A stretch of 64,000 bases of DNA from Caulobacter ginsengisoli (GCF_030814835.1 NZ_JAUSVS010000008.1:165628-229627); one strand, 5' to 3'. Counted from the first letter of the stretch, positions 1 to 8,920 are shown. Notes: generated by a model from the sequence alone, not told the origin. Numbers and translations: made by a program.

Positions 1-83
1 GCCGCGACGCCGATCAGGGCGACGCCCATAATCGCCCACTTGAGAAGGTCGGGCTTCGCACTGCCCGGCTGGACCTCGCTCAT
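1..83 (-). CDS. N-terminus of a membrane-anchored protein, possibly TlpA-type thiol:disulfide reductase (partial)
   Basis: The minus strand starts with ATG at 83 and reads [20 protein letters not shown], followed by the hydrophobic VALIGVA, before leaving the window. This is a short charged head followed by the beginning of a single N-terminal membrane anchor. A GAGG ribosome-binding site lies inside the argH coding sequence, about 11 nt upstream. The divergent position next to argH matches the usual alphaproteobacterial place of a TlpA-like periplasmic thioredoxin-fold reductase, but the catalytic domain is outside the window, so the family is inferred from context only. Confidence 0.45.
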   Translation of the reverse strand, partial: MSEVQPGSAKPDLLKWAIMGVALIGVA

Positions 84-1505
84 ATGACTGACCAATCCTC
101 GAAAACGCCCCCCAAACCCGCTTCGGGGGGACAGGCGATGTGGGGCGGTCGGTTCTCGGCCAAGCCGGCCGACCTGATGCAGGCGATCAACGTCTCGATT
201 GGCTTCGACCGTCGGCTTGCCGCCCAGGACCTTGCCGGGTCCAGGGCCCATGCCGCCATGCTGGCCGCGACCGGGATCATTTCTAGCGCCGACGAAGGGG
301 AAATCCAGCGCGGTCTTGGGCTGATCGAGGCCGAGATGGCCGGCGGCTCCTTCCCCTATCGCGACGAGTTCGAGGACATCCACATGAACGTGGAAGCCCG
401 CCTGCGCGAACTGATCGGCCCGGCGGCCGGACGGCTGCACACCGCCCGCTCGCGCAACGACCAGGTGGCGCTGGACTTCCGCCTCTGGGTCCGCGACGCC
501 TGCGACCGCACCGCCGCCCAGATCGAGGCGCTCCAGAAGGCCCTGCTGGCCCGGGCCGAGCAGCATGCCGACACCCTGATGCCGGGCTTCACCCATCTGC
601 AGTCGGCCCAGCCGGTGACCTTCGGCCACCACCTGATGGCCTATGTCGAGATGTTCGGCAGAGACGCCGGCCGCTTCCGCGACGCCCGCAAGCGGATGAA
701 CGAGAGCCCGCTGGGCGCCGCCGCCCTGGCCGGCTCGTCCTTCCCCATCGACCGCCAGGCCACGGCCCAGGCCCTGGGCTTCGATGGCCCGACCCACAAT
801 AGCCTCGACAGCGTCGCGGCCCGAGACTTCGCGCTGGAGGCCCTGGCGGCGGCGGCCATCTGCGCCGTTCACCTCTCGCGGCTGGCCGAAGAGATCGTGC
901 TGTGGATGACCCCGCAGTTCGGCTTCATCAGGCTGACCGACGCCTTCACCACTGGCTCTTCGATCATGCCGCAGAAGAAGAACCCCGACGCCGCCGAGCT
1001 GACCCGGGCCAAGGCCGGCCGGGTGCTGGGGGCCCTGACCAGCCTGATGGTGGTCATGAAGGGCCTGCCGATGACCTATTCCAAGGACATGCAGGAAGAC
1101 AAAGTCCCGACCTTCGAGGCGTTCGATTCTCTGGAGCTGGGCGTGCTGGCCATGACCGGCATGATCGGCGACCTGGAGCCCCGGGCCGACCGCATGGCCG
1201 CCGCCGCCGGGGCCGGCTTCGCCACCGCCACAGACCTGGCCGACTGGCTGGTCCGCACCCTCGACATCCCGTTCCGCGACGCCCACCACCTGACCGGCGC
1301 CGCCGTCAAACGGGCCGAGCAGCTGGGCGTCGATCTGGCCGAACTTTCGCTTGCCGAGATGCAGGCCCTGGACCCGCGCATCACTGAAAGCGTTTACTCG
1401 GTCTTGACCCCCGCCGCCTCGGCCGCCAGCCGGACGAGCTATGGCGGGACCGCCCCAACCGAGGTGCGCCGTCAGATCGCGCGCTGGAAGGAGATTCTCC
1501 AATGA
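84..1505 (+). CDS. argH: argininosuccinate lyase
   Basis: Splits argininosuccinate into arginine and fumarate, the last step of arginine synthesis, in the cytoplasm. The 473-residue length fits the family. Visible motifs are MWGGRFS near residue 19, HTARSRNDQ near 119, GFTHLQ near 168 and the signature loop [12 protein letters not shown] near 291, which carries the catalytic serine. The start at 84 abuts the start codon of the divergent gene (CATATG). A second ATG at 138 has a better GGGGGA ribosome-binding site and would begin just before the conserved WGGRF; a short N-terminal extension is common in alphaproteobacteria, so 84 is kept. The stop overlaps the next start (ATGA). Confidence 0.96.
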   Translation: MTDQSSKTPPKPASGGQAMWGGRFSAKPADLMQAINVSIGFDRRLAAQDLAGSRAHAAMLAATGIISSADEGEIQRGLGLIEAEMAGGSFPYRDEFEDIHMNVEARLRELIGPAAGRLHTARSRNDQVALDFRLWVRDACDRTAAQIEALQKALLARAEQHADTLMPGFTHLQSAQPVTFGHHLMAYVEMFGRDAGRFRDARKRMNESPLGAAALAGSSFPIDRQATAQALGFDGPTHNSLDSVAARDFALEALAAAAICAVHLSRLAEEIVLWMTPQFGFIRLTDAFTTGSSIMPQKKNPDAAELTRAKAGRVLGALTSLMVVMKGLPMTYSKDMQEDKVPTFEAFDSLELGVLAMTGMIGDLEPRADRMAAAAGAGFATATDLADWLVRTLDIPFRDAHHLTGAAVKRAEQLGVDLAELSLAEMQALDPRITESVYSVLTPAASAASRTSYGGTAPTEVRRQIARWKEILQ

Positions 1506-1750
1506 CTGCCGCCAAACTGACCGCTCTCGCCCTCTTCGCTTCGTTGGCCCTCGCCGGTTGCGGCAAGGTCGGCGACCTGGAACGCCCCGGCCCGATCGGC
1601 GCGCCGTCCCCCGACGCCAATCAACCCTCCAAGCCGAATTCCACCGGCGAGCGGGCCGACCCGGCCTCCAGCACCGGCACCATCCCGCAATCGCCCCTGC
1701 CCAACGCCCCGCAGGATCCGTTCGGCCGCTCCAATCCCAATCCCGGCTAA
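1502..1750 (+). CDS. lptM: small LptM-like lipoprotein
   Basis: An 82-residue precursor with a clear lipoprotein signal: a short basic start, a hydrophobic core, and lipobox LAGC with the acylated Cys at about residue 20, followed by [10 protein letters not shown]. The rest is Pro/Ser/Asn-rich and probably disordered. This is the pattern of the short lipoprotein found between argH and lysA in many proteobacteria (LptM/YifL family), which in enterobacteria assists disulfide maturation of the LPS transporter LptD; that role is not tested here. It overlaps argH by 4 nt (ATGA) and sits 2 nt before lysA, so it is probably translated as part of the same operon. Confidence 0.8.
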   Translation: MTAAKLTALALFASLALAGCGKVGDLERPGPIGAPSPDANQPSKPNSTGERADPASSTGTIPQSPLPNAPQDPFGRSNPNPG

Positions 1751-1752
1751 CG

Positions 1753-3027
1753 ATGAACCATTTCGAGGTTCGCGAGGGCGAACTGCACTGCGAGGACGTG
1801 CCGCTGTCGGCGATCGCCGCGGCGGTAGGCACCCCCGTCTATGTCTATTCCACCGCCACCCTGGAGCGGCACTTCACCGTGCTGCGCCAGGCCCTGCGCG
1901 GCCACAATGTGCTGGGCGATCCGCTGATCGCCTACGCGGTCAAGGCCAACAGCAATGTCGCCGTCCTGCGGGTCCTGGCCCGCCAAGGCGCCGGGGCCGA
2001 CACGGTCTCGGAAGGCGAAATCCGCAGAGCCCTGGCCGCCGGCGTGCCGCCGGAACGCATCGTCTTCTCCGGCGTCGGCAAGACCGCCCAGGAGCTGGCC
2101 TTCGCCATCGACACGGGCGTGGCGGAGATCAACATCGAGTCCGAACCCGAGCTGGACCTGCTGGCCCAGATCGCCGCCGGCAAGGGCGCCCGGCCCACCA
2201 TCGCCATCCGGGTCAACCCGGACGTCTCGGCCGGCGGCCACAGCAAGATCTCCACCGGCAAGGCCGACTCCAAGTTCGGCGTATCCCTGGCCGAGGCCGA
2301 ACGCCTCTACGCCAAAGCCGCCGCGTCACCCCACCTCAACCCGGTCGGCGTGACCTGCCACATCGGCAGCCAGATCACCGACCTCGCCCCGCTGGAAGCC
2401 GCCTTTGCCAAGATGCGGGCCCTGGTCGAGCGCCTCCGCGCGCAAGGCCTAACGGTCGAGCGCCTGGATCTGGGCGGCGGCCTGGGCGTCCCCTACTTCA
2501 ACATGCCCGAACCGCCCTCCCCCACCGACTACGCCGCCATGGCCGCCAGGGTGATGACGGGCCTGGACATCCAGTTCGCCTTCGAGCCCGGCCGTCTCCT
2601 CACCGCCAACGCCGGCGTCCTGCTGGCCAGTGTCATCCACCGCCACGACCGCCCCGAGGGCCGCCGGTTCGTGGTGCTCGACGCGGCGATGAACGACCTG
2701 CTGCGCCCGGCCATGTACGAGGCCTATCACGACATCCGCCCGGTCCGACCGCGCGGCGGCCCCGAACAGCTCTGCGACGTGGTCGGCCCGATCTGCGAGA
2801 CCGGCGACACCTTCACCCGCGACCGGATGCTCCCGGACCTGGAAGCCGGCGACCTGGTGGCCTTCATGTCGGCCGGCGCCTACGGCGCTGCCATGGCCAG
2901 CGAATACAACACCCGCCCGCTGATCCCCGAGGTGCTGGTCAGCGGCGACCGGTTCGCGGTGATCCGCGAGCGGCCCAGCTACGAAGCGATGCTGGAGCGG
3001 GACAAGGTCCCGGCCTGGCTGGCCTAG
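1753..3027 (+). CDS. lysA: diaminopimelate decarboxylase
   Basis: PLP-dependent decarboxylation of meso-diaminopimelate to lysine, last step of lysine synthesis. The 424-residue protein shows the fold-III decarboxylase hallmarks: AYAVKANSN near residue 59 with the PLP lysine, HIGSQ near 201, the phosphate loop GGGLGVPY near 240, and GPICETGD near 345 with the active-site cysteine from the second subunit. It is the third gene of the argH operon. Its stop overlaps the stop of the convergent enoyl-CoA hydratase gene by 4 nt, leaving no room for an independent terminator. Confidence 0.96.
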   Translation: MNHFEVREGELHCEDVPLSAIAAAVGTPVYVYSTATLERHFTVLRQALRGHNVLGDPLIAYAVKANSNVAVLRVLARQGAGADTVSEGEIRRALAAGVPPERIVFSGVGKTAQELAFAIDTGVAEINIESEPELDLLAQIAAGKGARPTIAIRVNPDVSAGGHSKISTGKADSKFGVSLAEAERLYAKAAASPHLNPVGVTCHIGSQITDLAPLEAAFAKMRALVERLRAQGLTVERLDLGGGLGVPYFNMPEPPSPTDYAAMAARVMTGLDIQFAFEPGRLLTANAGVLLASVIHRHDRPEGRRFVVLDAAMNDLLRPAMYEAYHDIRPVRPRGGPEQLCDVVGPICETGDTFTRDRMLPDLEAGDLVAFMSAGAYGAAMASEYNTRPLIPEVLVSGDRFAVIRERPSYEAMLERDKVPAWLA

Positions 3028-3878
3028 GAACGGTCCCACCACGGATACTGCGGCGGCATGTCCGTCGAGACCTTGCTGGCGAAGTTCGGCCTGCGCTTCT
3101 CCAGAAACGCCGCCACCCCCTCGCGCACATCCGGCGTCGAGCCCAGGGTCAGGTTGATCGGTCCGTCCACCGCCAGCACCGCCAGCGGGTCGCTCTCGCC
3201 GGCGAAGCGCCACAGCAGCTGGCGGGTCAGGGCGATGGAGACCGGCGAGGTCTCCTCGACGATCTCGCGGGCGATCTCCCGGGCCCGGGCCAGCAGGTCC
3301 TGCGGCTCTGTCACCTCGCTGACCAGCCCGCCCCGCAGCGCCTCGGCCGCATCGAAGACCTTGCCCGAATAGCACCAGCGCAGCGCCTGGCTGATCCCCA
3401 CCAGCCGGGGCAGGAACCAGGCCGCCCCCGCCTCCGGCGTCAGGCCGCGCCGGGCGAAGACGAAGCCCAGCTTGGCGGTGCTCGAGGCGATGCGGATATC
3501 CATCGGCAGGGTCATGGTGATCCCCACCCCCACCGCCCCGCCGTTGATCGCCGCGATTGAGGGCTTGCGGCAGGTGAAAATGGCCTCGGTGAAGCCGCCT
3601 TTCAGCCGGCGGGTCTCGGACGTCCGGGTCCCGAACAGCTTGGCCCCGCCGCCGCCGAAACTGTCAGCCCCGTCCGAGACATCGGCCCCGGCGCAGAAGG
3701 CCCGGCCATGGCCGGTGACGATCACCACCCGCACGGCGTCGTCCTCGTCGGCCTGCTGGAAGGCCTCGGCCAGCTCTACCCCCATCTGGGCGGTGTAGGC
3801 GTTCATCCGGTCGGGGCGATTGAGGGTGACGGTCAGCACGCCGTCGGCGAGGTCGGTCAGCAGGGTTTCTGTCGTCAT
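3024..3878 (-). CDS. enoyl-CoA hydratase/isomerase family protein
   Basis: A crotonase-fold protein of 284 residues. Family features are GRAFCAGADVSDG near residue 62 (CoA-binding/oxyanion loop), INGGAVGVGITMTLPMD near 105 (second oxyanion loop), and LTPEAGAAWFLPRLVG near 140, containing a candidate catalytic glutamate. The ATG at 3878 is preferred because GGCGGGAG lies about 13 nt upstream; an open frame extends 13 codons further without better support. It stands alone between convergent lysA and the divergent excalibur gene, so the substrate cannot be inferred. Role in fatty or aromatic acyl-CoA breakdown is likely. Confidence 0.88.
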   Translation of the reverse strand: MTTETLLTDLADGVLTVTLNRPDRMNAYTAQMGVELAEAFQQADEDDAVRVVIVTGHGRAFCAGADVSDGADSFGGGGAKLFGTRTSETRRLKGGFTEAIFTCRKPSIAAINGGAVGVGITMTLPMDIRIASSTAKLGFVFARRGLTPEAGAAWFLPRLVGISQALRWCYSGKVFDAAEALRGGLVSEVTEPQDLLARAREIAREIVEETSPVSIALTRQLLWRFAGESDPLAVLAVDGPINLTLGSTPDVREGVAAFLEKRRPNFASKVSTDMPPQYPWWDRS

Positions 3879-3971
3879 GGAGGCAGGGTGACTCCCGCCG
3901 GGCCCGCCGCCAAGCATGACCTCGCGTCAGGCGCGAACCGAGCCTTAAGCCTGTCATGGCAGTCTGGCGCC

Positions 3972-4289
3972 ATGAGGTCCGCCTCCACCCCCGCCCGCCC
4001 TCGACAAACCCGAAGCTTCCAGGGCGTGCTGACGCGGCTGACGGTCGTCTGGTGGATCCTCTGTTTGGGCGTGATTTTCGCCGGACTGCTCAAGGCCCAT
4101 CCCGACCTGGTGACGAGCTTTACCCAGGTTCTGCACAACCCGGTCATGGACCTGACCGAGCCCTTCCCTGACTGCAGGGTGGCGCATGAGGCCGGCTTCT
4201 ATGACATCCCGAGGAGCTCGCCCGCCTATTCCCCCGATCAGGACGGCGACGGCGACGGGCTGGCCTGCGAACCCTATCACGGCTGGTAG
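3972..4289 (+). CDS. single-pass membrane protein with C-terminal excalibur calcium-binding domain
   Basis: A 105-residue protein with a basic head, one membrane segment (roughly residues 20-42, WWILCLGVIFAGLL) and a C-terminal excalibur motif: a Cys, a conserved FY, then DQDGDGDGLACEP at the end. Excalibur domains have an EF-hand-like Asp-rich loop and a conserved Cys pair and usually face the cell envelope, sometimes next to nuclease domains; no nuclease domain is present here. The upstream 90 bp to the divergent enoyl-CoA hydratase would hold both promoters. Function is unknown. Confidence 0.75.
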   Translation: MRSASTPARPRQTRSFQGVLTRLTVVWWILCLGVIFAGLLKAHPDLVTSFTQVLHNPVMDLTEPFPDCRVAHEAGFYDIPRSSPAYSPDQDGDGDGLACEPYHGW

Positions 4290-4363
4290 GCTGGGCTCCC
4301 TGGCCTCAGGCAGGCTCCCGTTGTATGACACCGGTGTCCAAGCCAAGCATCGGGAGGCCGTTC

Positions 4364-4876
4364 ATGACTCAAAGACTCGCCCTCGCCGCGGTCGCGGTCG
4401 TCACTTTCTGGCCCATGGCCGCCGGGGCGCGGCAGACGCCGCCCGCCCCGCCACCGGCTCCCACCCCCATCCCGCATCCCCCCTATGGCCAGCCCCTGAC
4501 CCTGGCCCAGGCCAAGAAGGTTGCCGCCGCCGCCGAGGCGGAGGCCCTGGCCAACGGCTGGCCGATGGTCATCACCATCGTCGAGCCCAACGGGGCCGAG
4601 GTGCTGACCCTGAAGATGGACGGGGCCCAGTACGGCTCGGGCGACGTGGCCGAGGGCAAGGCCCGCTCGGCCGCCCGGTTCCGCCGCCCGACCAAGGAAT
4701 TCCAGGACGCGGTCAAGAGCGGCAACCTCAATTCGGTGTTCACCGGCGCCCTGGCCATCGAGGGCGGCGAGCTGATCATTATCGACGGCAAGATCGCCGG
4801 CGCCATCGGGGTCAGCGGCGGGGTCGCGGCCCAGGACGGCCAGGTGGCCCGGGCCGGCGCGGCGGCCCTGAAGTAG
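4364..4876 (+). CDS. exported GlcG/HbpS-family (DUF336) heme-binding-like protein
   Basis: A 170-residue precursor with a signal peptide ending near AAGARQ, a Pro-rich linker (residues 25-43), and a GlcG/HbpS domain. Typical features are LTLAQAKKVAAAAEAEA, the central sheet around ITIVEPNG, the KARSAARF segment and the C-terminal IAGAIGVSGG. Members bind heme or cobalamin or act as extracellular sensors of redox stress; substrate here is unknown. A GGAGG site lies 8 nt before the ATG at 4364. A GAGGG-preceded, unrelated amine oxidase gene follows after 94 nt. Confidence 0.8.
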   Translation: MTQRLALAAVAVVTFWPMAAGARQTPPAPPPAPTPIPHPPYGQPLTLAQAKKVAAAAEAEALANGWPMVITIVEPNGAEVLTLKMDGAQYGSGDVAEGKARSAARFRRPTKEFQDAVKSGNLNSVFTGALAIEGGELIIIDGKIAGAIGVSGGVAAQDGQVARAGAAALK

Positions 4877-4970
4877 CGACCGCGCTATTTTTGGTTGCAT
4901 CTGACGATAGAAGCACGCCCGCCGGCCCGGCCGACCTATCGTCCTCCCACCTTCAGGGAGGAACACGATC

Positions 4971-6335
4971 ATGGGCAGTGCAGTTGAACCCGTCGGCCAG
5001 GCCGACGTCATCGTCATCGGCGCCGGCATGGCGGGCCTGCGGGCGGCCAAGGAACTCATCGCGGCGGGCCGCACGGTCATCGTGCTGGAGGCCAAGGACC
5101 GGGTCGGCGGCCGACTGAAGCATGGCAAGGTGGCCGGGCGGGCGGTCGACCTGGGCGGCCAGTGGGCGGGGGCCCACCACAGCGAGCTGCTGGCCGAGGC
5201 CGAGCGGCTGGGGGTGCCCGGCTACAAGCAGTACCAGGACGGCGACAGCGTCGTCTGCCTGGCCGGCAAGCGGACGACCGCCAGCTTCGGCGTGCCGGAC
5301 TGGCCGATCGAGGCGCTGACGGAAGTGGCCCTGCTCAAGAGCCGCTGGGACGAGGAGATGGCCACTGTTCCGGCCGACGCGCCCTGGGCCGCGCCCAAGG
5401 CGGCGGAATGGGACCGCCAGACGGTCGAGACCTGGATCGAGGCCAATCTCGAGACCCCCGAGGGACGCTCCCTGGCCCGGGCCGTCCCCCGCTCGGCCTG
5501 GGCGGCCGACGCTTCCGAAGTCTCCTATCTGTGGTTCATGGATGTCCTGCGCAGCAGCGAGGGGCTGGACCAGTTGCTGGGCCTGCAGGGCGGAGTGCTC
5601 GACACCAAATACGTCGGCGGCATGCACCTGATCGCCAGCAAGCTGGCCGGGGAGTTGGGCGACCGGATCCGGCTGGGAACCGCCGCCCTCAGCGTCGTCC
5701 AGGACGACGACGGCGTGCTGGTCCATACGGCCAAAGGCGGCTTCCGCGGCCGCTTCCTGATCATCGCCGCCCCGCCCGGCCCCATTGGCCGCATCCAGTT
5801 CGACCCGCCCCTGCCTACCCTGCGCGACGGCCTGCAGCAGCGCATGGCGATGGGCAACACCATCAAGTGGTGGATGGCCTACGACACCCCCTTCTGGCGC
5901 GACCAGGGCTATTCGGGCCAGGTCATCGACGAGGACGGCCCCGTCGGCGTCGTCATGGACGACACCCAGGACGGCGACCCGGGGATGCTGGTCGGCTTCT
6001 TCGACGGCGAGCACGCCGTGGCCGCCAGCGGCATCGACCAGGACGCCCGCCAGGCCCTGGTGGTTTCCTCACTGGTCAAGTTCTTCGGCGAGGCCGCCGC
6101 CACGCCCATCGGCTATGCCGACAACGACTGGTCGCAGGAGCCCTTCACCTGGGGCTATATCGGCGTCATGGGCCCGGGCGCCATGACCCGCTTCGGCAGC
6201 GCCCTGCGCGAACCGGTCGGCCGCATCCACTGGGCCGGCACCGAAACCTCCACCGAATGGGCCGGCTATATCGAGGGCGCCCTGCGCTCGGGCAGGCGGG
6301 CGGCCTGTGAAGTGGCGATGCGGGACAACGGCTGA
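4971..6335 (+). CDS. flavin monoamine oxidase family protein
   Basis: FAD-dependent amine oxidase of 454 residues. The N-terminus carries the dinucleotide-binding loop VIVIGAGMAGL (residues 13-23), E at the end of beta-2 (VLEAKDRVGGR) and the flavin motif DLGGQW near 65. The C-terminus has IHWAGTETSTEWAGYIEGA near 420, the second FAD motif of monoamine/putrescine-type oxidases. No signal peptide or membrane anchor is visible, so it is probably cytosolic. A strong AGGGAGGA site precedes the ATG. Its TGA overlaps the start of the next small gene, indicating coupled expression. The amine substrate cannot be told. Confidence 0.87.
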   Translation: MGSAVEPVGQADVIVIGAGMAGLRAAKELIAAGRTVIVLEAKDRVGGRLKHGKVAGRAVDLGGQWAGAHHSELLAEAERLGVPGYKQYQDGDSVVCLAGKRTTASFGVPDWPIEALTEVALLKSRWDEEMATVPADAPWAAPKAAEWDRQTVETWIEANLETPEGRSLARAVPRSAWAADASEVSYLWFMDVLRSSEGLDQLLGLQGGVLDTKYVGGMHLIASKLAGELGDRIRLGTAALSVVQDDDGVLVHTAKGGFRGRFLIIAAPPGPIGRIQFDPPLPTLRDGLQQRMAMGNTIKWWMAYDTPFWRDQGYSGQVIDEDGPVGVVMDDTQDGDPGMLVGFFDGEHAVAASGIDQDARQALVVSSLVKFFGEAAATPIGYADNDWSQEPFTWGYIGVMGPGAMTRFGSALREPVGRIHWAGTETSTEWAGYIEGALRSGRRAACEVAMRDNG

Positions 6336-6628
6336 TGGCTCTGACCGACAGTGGCGATCCACAAGCCGGCAGCCTGGCCGGCCAGGTCCTCGACGACGAG
6401 ACCAGCGCCCCCGTGGCCGGCGCGGCCATCCTGGTCCGCGAAGGCGGCGGCGAGTGGCCGGCCACGGCCGACGCCCAGGGGCAGTTCGCCTTCGCCTATG
6501 CCGCGCCGGGTTTCTACACGGTCGAGGCCCGGCATGACGGCTATAGGCGGGGCGATCACGGGGTGGAGGTCACGGCGGGGGCCCAGGCCCAGGTCGTGCT
6601 CAGGCTGACGCCGCTGCGATCAGGCTGA
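6335..6628 (+). CDS. small carboxypeptidase-regulatory-like beta-sandwich protein
   Basis: A 97-residue single-domain protein. The pattern LAGQVLDDETSAPVAGAAILV, then a Gly-rich turn, FAFAYAAPGFYTVEARHDGY and a final beta-strand fits a carboxypeptidase regulatory-like (CarboxypepD_reg, transthyretin-related) fold. Unlike most such domains, which sit at the ends of exported proteins, it has no signal peptide. Its ATG overlaps the amine oxidase stop (TGATG), so the two are probably made together; it may be a partner or cupredoxin-like companion, but nothing in the sequence proves this. Its 3' end overlaps the convergent protease gene by 9 nt. Confidence 0.7.
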   Translation: MALTDSGDPQAGSLAGQVLDDETSAPVAGAAILVREGGGEWPATADAQGQFAFAYAAPGFYTVEARHDGYRRGDHGVEVTAGAQAQVVLRLTPLRSG

Positions 6629-7528
6629 AGCCACCCTTGGCCTGCGCCAGGCCAACAGGGCGATCCCGACGAGGAAGAACAGGTTGCAGACGACGCTGCC
6701 CTCGGGACCGTCCGCGCCGCCGGTCAGCCAGGCCGGGCCCTGGGGGATCAGCCTGACCAGCAGCGCCGGCGTCCCGGTGCTGAGGCCGGTGACCGGCAAC
6801 TCGAAGCCAACCGCCAGCAGCCAGTTCCATCCCGCGTGCCAGCCCATCACGCCCCAGATGTTGCCGGCTCTCAGCGCCCAGCAGCAGGCGAAGACGGAAA
6901 ATAGCGCCGAGGTCAGGGTGACGTGCCAGGGCTGATGCGGCCCGTAGTGCAGAAGGGTGAAGACCAGCGTGGTCAGGCCGATGGCCCAGGCCACATTGAG
7001 CTTGCGGGCCACGGCCGACAGCAGCCAGCCGCGGAACACGATCTCCTCGACGCTGGACTGCACGGCGAAACAGGCGAGCAGCAGGACGATATTGGCCAGG
7101 GCGGCGGGCGAGGCCAGCGCCGGAGCCAGACTGCCGGCCCCCAGACCGCCGGCCCGGAGGCCTCCCGCCAGCCAGACCCCGGCGACCACGGCCGCTATCG
7201 TCGCCGCCCCGATCAGCAGGCCGCGCAGGAATATGGCCGTCCCGCCTGGCCTGGTCAGGCCGATGGTCGCCAGGGGCCGCCGCTCGACGACCTTCACCCA
7301 GCCCAGGACGACCAGGCCCAGGGCGGCAAAGGGAAGCAGCAGGAAGGCGATGAGGCCCGTCAGGCCGACCGGATCGCCTCGCCGGTCCGCCAGCCCGAAA
7401 TGCTCCAGCGGCAGGGACGGCCCCAATGCGGTAACCACCACGAACAGCAGACAGAGGACAGGAGCCAGGAACCCCCAGGGCAGCCAGCCCTGGGCCGGGT
7501 CCGGCGCGTAGATCGCGGTCGGTTTCAT
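6620..7528 (-). CDS. CPBP family intramembrane glutamic endopeptidase
   Basis: A 302-residue polytopic membrane protein with about eight hydrophobic segments. The CPBP/Abi protease motif 1, SSVEEIVFRGWLLS near residue 160, contains the catalytic EE and the R; motif 2 with FTLLHYGPHQPWH near 187 supplies a conserved His, and a later GWHAGWNW carries another. The fold is that of the Rce1 CAAX protease. In bacteria the role is often processing or immunity, usually with unknown substrates. The neighbours give no hint of a peptide substrate. Confidence 0.85.
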   Translation of the reverse strand: MKPTAIYAPDPAQGWLPWGFLAPVLCLLFVVVTALGPSLPLEHFGLADRRGDPVGLTGLIAFLLLPFAALGLVVLGWVKVVERRPLATIGLTRPGGTAIFLRGLLIGAATIAAVVAGVWLAGGLRAGGLGAGSLAPALASPAALANIVLLLACFAVQSSVEEIVFRGWLLSAVARKLNVAWAIGLTTLVFTLLHYGPHQPWHVTLTSALFSVFACCWALRAGNIWGVMGWHAGWNWLLAVGFELPVTGLSTGTPALLVRLIPQGPAWLTGGADGPEGSVVCNLFFLVGIALLAWRRPRVASA

Positions 7529-7551
7529 GCCCCGACGATGGGGCGGCCGGG

Positions 7552-8376
7552 TCAGGCCGGTATAGAATGATCGTGCGCCCGCCGCATCGCCCCCAGCCAG
7601 GCCTCCGGCGTCAGCCCGAAGGCCTTCTTGAACTGCCGGCAGAAATGGCTCTGATCGGAAAAGCCGCAGCCGTGCGCCGCCTGGGCGCCGGAAACGCCCG
7701 CCAGCAGCATGTCCCGCGCCCTGTCCAGCCGGCGCAGGATCAGATAGCGATAGGGGCTGGCCCCGAACATGGCGCGGAAATCCCGCGACAGCCGCCAGCG
7801 GTCGTGGCCGGTCACCCGCTCCAGGTCCTCGAGCGAGAGGCTGTTTTCCAGGTTGGCCTCGATATAGTCGCGGCTGCGGGCCGCGGCCTGGCGATTGTGC
7901 GGCCCCAGCGGCCTGGCCCCGCCCGCAACCGCCTGCAGCGCCCTGGCCAGGTCGTAGAGCGCGTCCTGCAGTTCCAGCCCGGCCAGCGGCCGTTCAAGAT
8001 CGCCGAGCAGCGCCCACACCGCCGCGCTCAGGCGCGGGTCGCCGCAGACGCCGCCGGCCACGAAGGGCAGGCCGCAGCCGCCCAGGATGTCCTGGATCAC
8101 GGCCGGAGAGACATAGGCCGTCCGATACCGAAACGTCCCCTCACCCCCGCCGGCGCGGCCATCATGCAGCTCGTCGGGATGCAGCACGACCATCTGCCCC
8201 GGCAGCGACTGCCGCGCCGCTCCGCGATAGTCGAACCCCTGCACCCCCTCCAGGGTGACGCCGATGGCGTAGGTGTCGTGGCGATGCGGCGCGAACGCCG
8301 CCCCCGAGAACCGCGCCTCGATCCGCTCGATATCGCCGGGCGCTCGGACCAGCCAGTCTGCGGTGCGGGCGGGCAC
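7552..8376 (-). CDS. AraC family transcriptional regulator
   Basis: A 274-residue regulator with an N-terminal cupin-like AraC ligand-binding domain (residues 15-140; HRHDTYAIGV and PGQMVVLHPDELH motifs) and a C-terminal pair of helix-turn-helix motifs (residues 170-265), ending with the family signature GFSDQSHFCRQFKKAFGLTP. It starts with GTG at 8376 preceded by GGAG 7 nt upstream. It lies back-to-back with a toxin-antitoxin pair, 42 bp apart, and 23 bp from the start of the CPBP gene, which it may co-transcribe with. Ligand unknown. Confidence 0.9.
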   Translation of the reverse strand: MPARTADWLVRAPGDIERIEARFSGAAFAPHRHDTYAIGVTLEGVQGFDYRGAARQSLPGQMVVLHPDELHDGRAGGGEGTFRYRTAYVSPAVIQDILGGCGLPFVAGGVCGDPRLSAAVWALLGDLERPLAGLELQDALYDLARALQAVAGGARPLGPHNRQAAARSRDYIEANLENSLSLEDLERVTGHDRWRLSRDFRAMFGASPYRYLILRRLDRARDMLLAGVSGAQAAHGCGFSDQSHFCRQFKKAFGLTPEAWLGAMRRAHDHSIPA

Positions 8377-8418
8377 GGCGGTCTCCCCTTTCAGTGGAAG
8401 ATTTGCTATTCTGTTCGC

Positions 8419-8601
8419 ATGGCGAAGCTAGAGACCATAGCCGATCCCTTGGAAGATCACCTCCGCCCCGGCGAGGCGGATAGCGCCGATCCTGATTATC
8501 AGGCGTGGAAAGACCGTAAAATCCGCCGCGCCCTGGCCCAGTCGGAAGATCGCACTCAGATGATCCCAGCTGAAGAGGTCTGGGACTCCTTCGGCTCGTG
8601 A
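8419..8601 (+). CDS. antitoxin of a ParE/RelE-type toxin-antitoxin pair
   Basis: A 60-residue acidic/charged protein whose stop (TGA) overlaps the GTG start of a ParE-like toxin, the classic antitoxin-first order. The C-terminal half, KIRRALAQSEDRTQMIPAEE then VWDSFGS, resembles the toxin-wrapping tail of short ParD/StbD-like antitoxins; a DNA-binding fold cannot be made out confidently. A decayed copy of this gene is found at 10462 (about 127 of 156 aligned bases identical, no gaps). The start at 8419 is the first ATG after the AraC gene; no strong ribosome-binding site is seen. Confidence 0.75.
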   Translation: MAKLETIADPLEDHLRPGEADSADPDYQAWKDRKIRRALAQSEDRTQMIPAEEVWDSFGS

Positions 8602-8882
8602 GCATCCGCTTTACGCCGGAAGCCGCCAGCGATCTGCGGGCCATCCACACCTATATCGCCAAGCACAACGACCGCGCCGCTGACAGGGTGATCGCGCGCA
8701 TCCGACAGTCGATCATGATTTTCGAGCGGTTTCCGATGCTGGGCCGCGAGGGTCGTGTCGCAGGCACACGGGAGTTCGCGATACCGGGCCTGCCCTACAC
8801 TGTCGTCTATAGGATCGTTTCGGACACCGACCTGGACATCCTCACCATCCTGCACCAGCGCTTGAAATACCCGCCGGACTAG
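8598..8882 (+). CDS. ParE/RelE superfamily toxin
   Basis: A 94-residue basic protein with the ParE/RelE layout: an N-terminal strand MSIRFTPEAASDLRAIHTYI, a helix-rich middle with RVIARIRQSI, then the core strands GREGRVAGTREFAIPGLPYTVVYRI and the terminal DILTILHQR containing the conserved H-x-R. ParE members poison gyrase and RelE members cut mRNA; which applies cannot be read from sequence. It starts with GTG overlapping the antitoxin stop (GTGA), so translation is coupled. Confidence 0.88.
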   Translation: MSIRFTPEAASDLRAIHTYIAKHNDRAADRVIARIRQSIMIFERFPMLGREGRVAGTREFAIPGLPYTVVYRIVSDTDLDILTILHQRLKYPPD

Positions 8883-8920
8883 GACCCGTCTGGGCTGAGA
8901 GCCTCTTCACGAGGATCACC

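Noticed and set aside
138..1505. argH starting at the ATG at 138
   Set aside because: It has a better ribosome-binding site, but alphaproteobacterial ArgH often has a short N-terminal extension and 84 keeps the divergent arrangement; recorded as a doubt, not as the call.
4880..4970. GGTTGCAT half-site as a second ArsR operator
   Set aside because: Only a half-site with no inverted partner and no ArsR target gene nearby.
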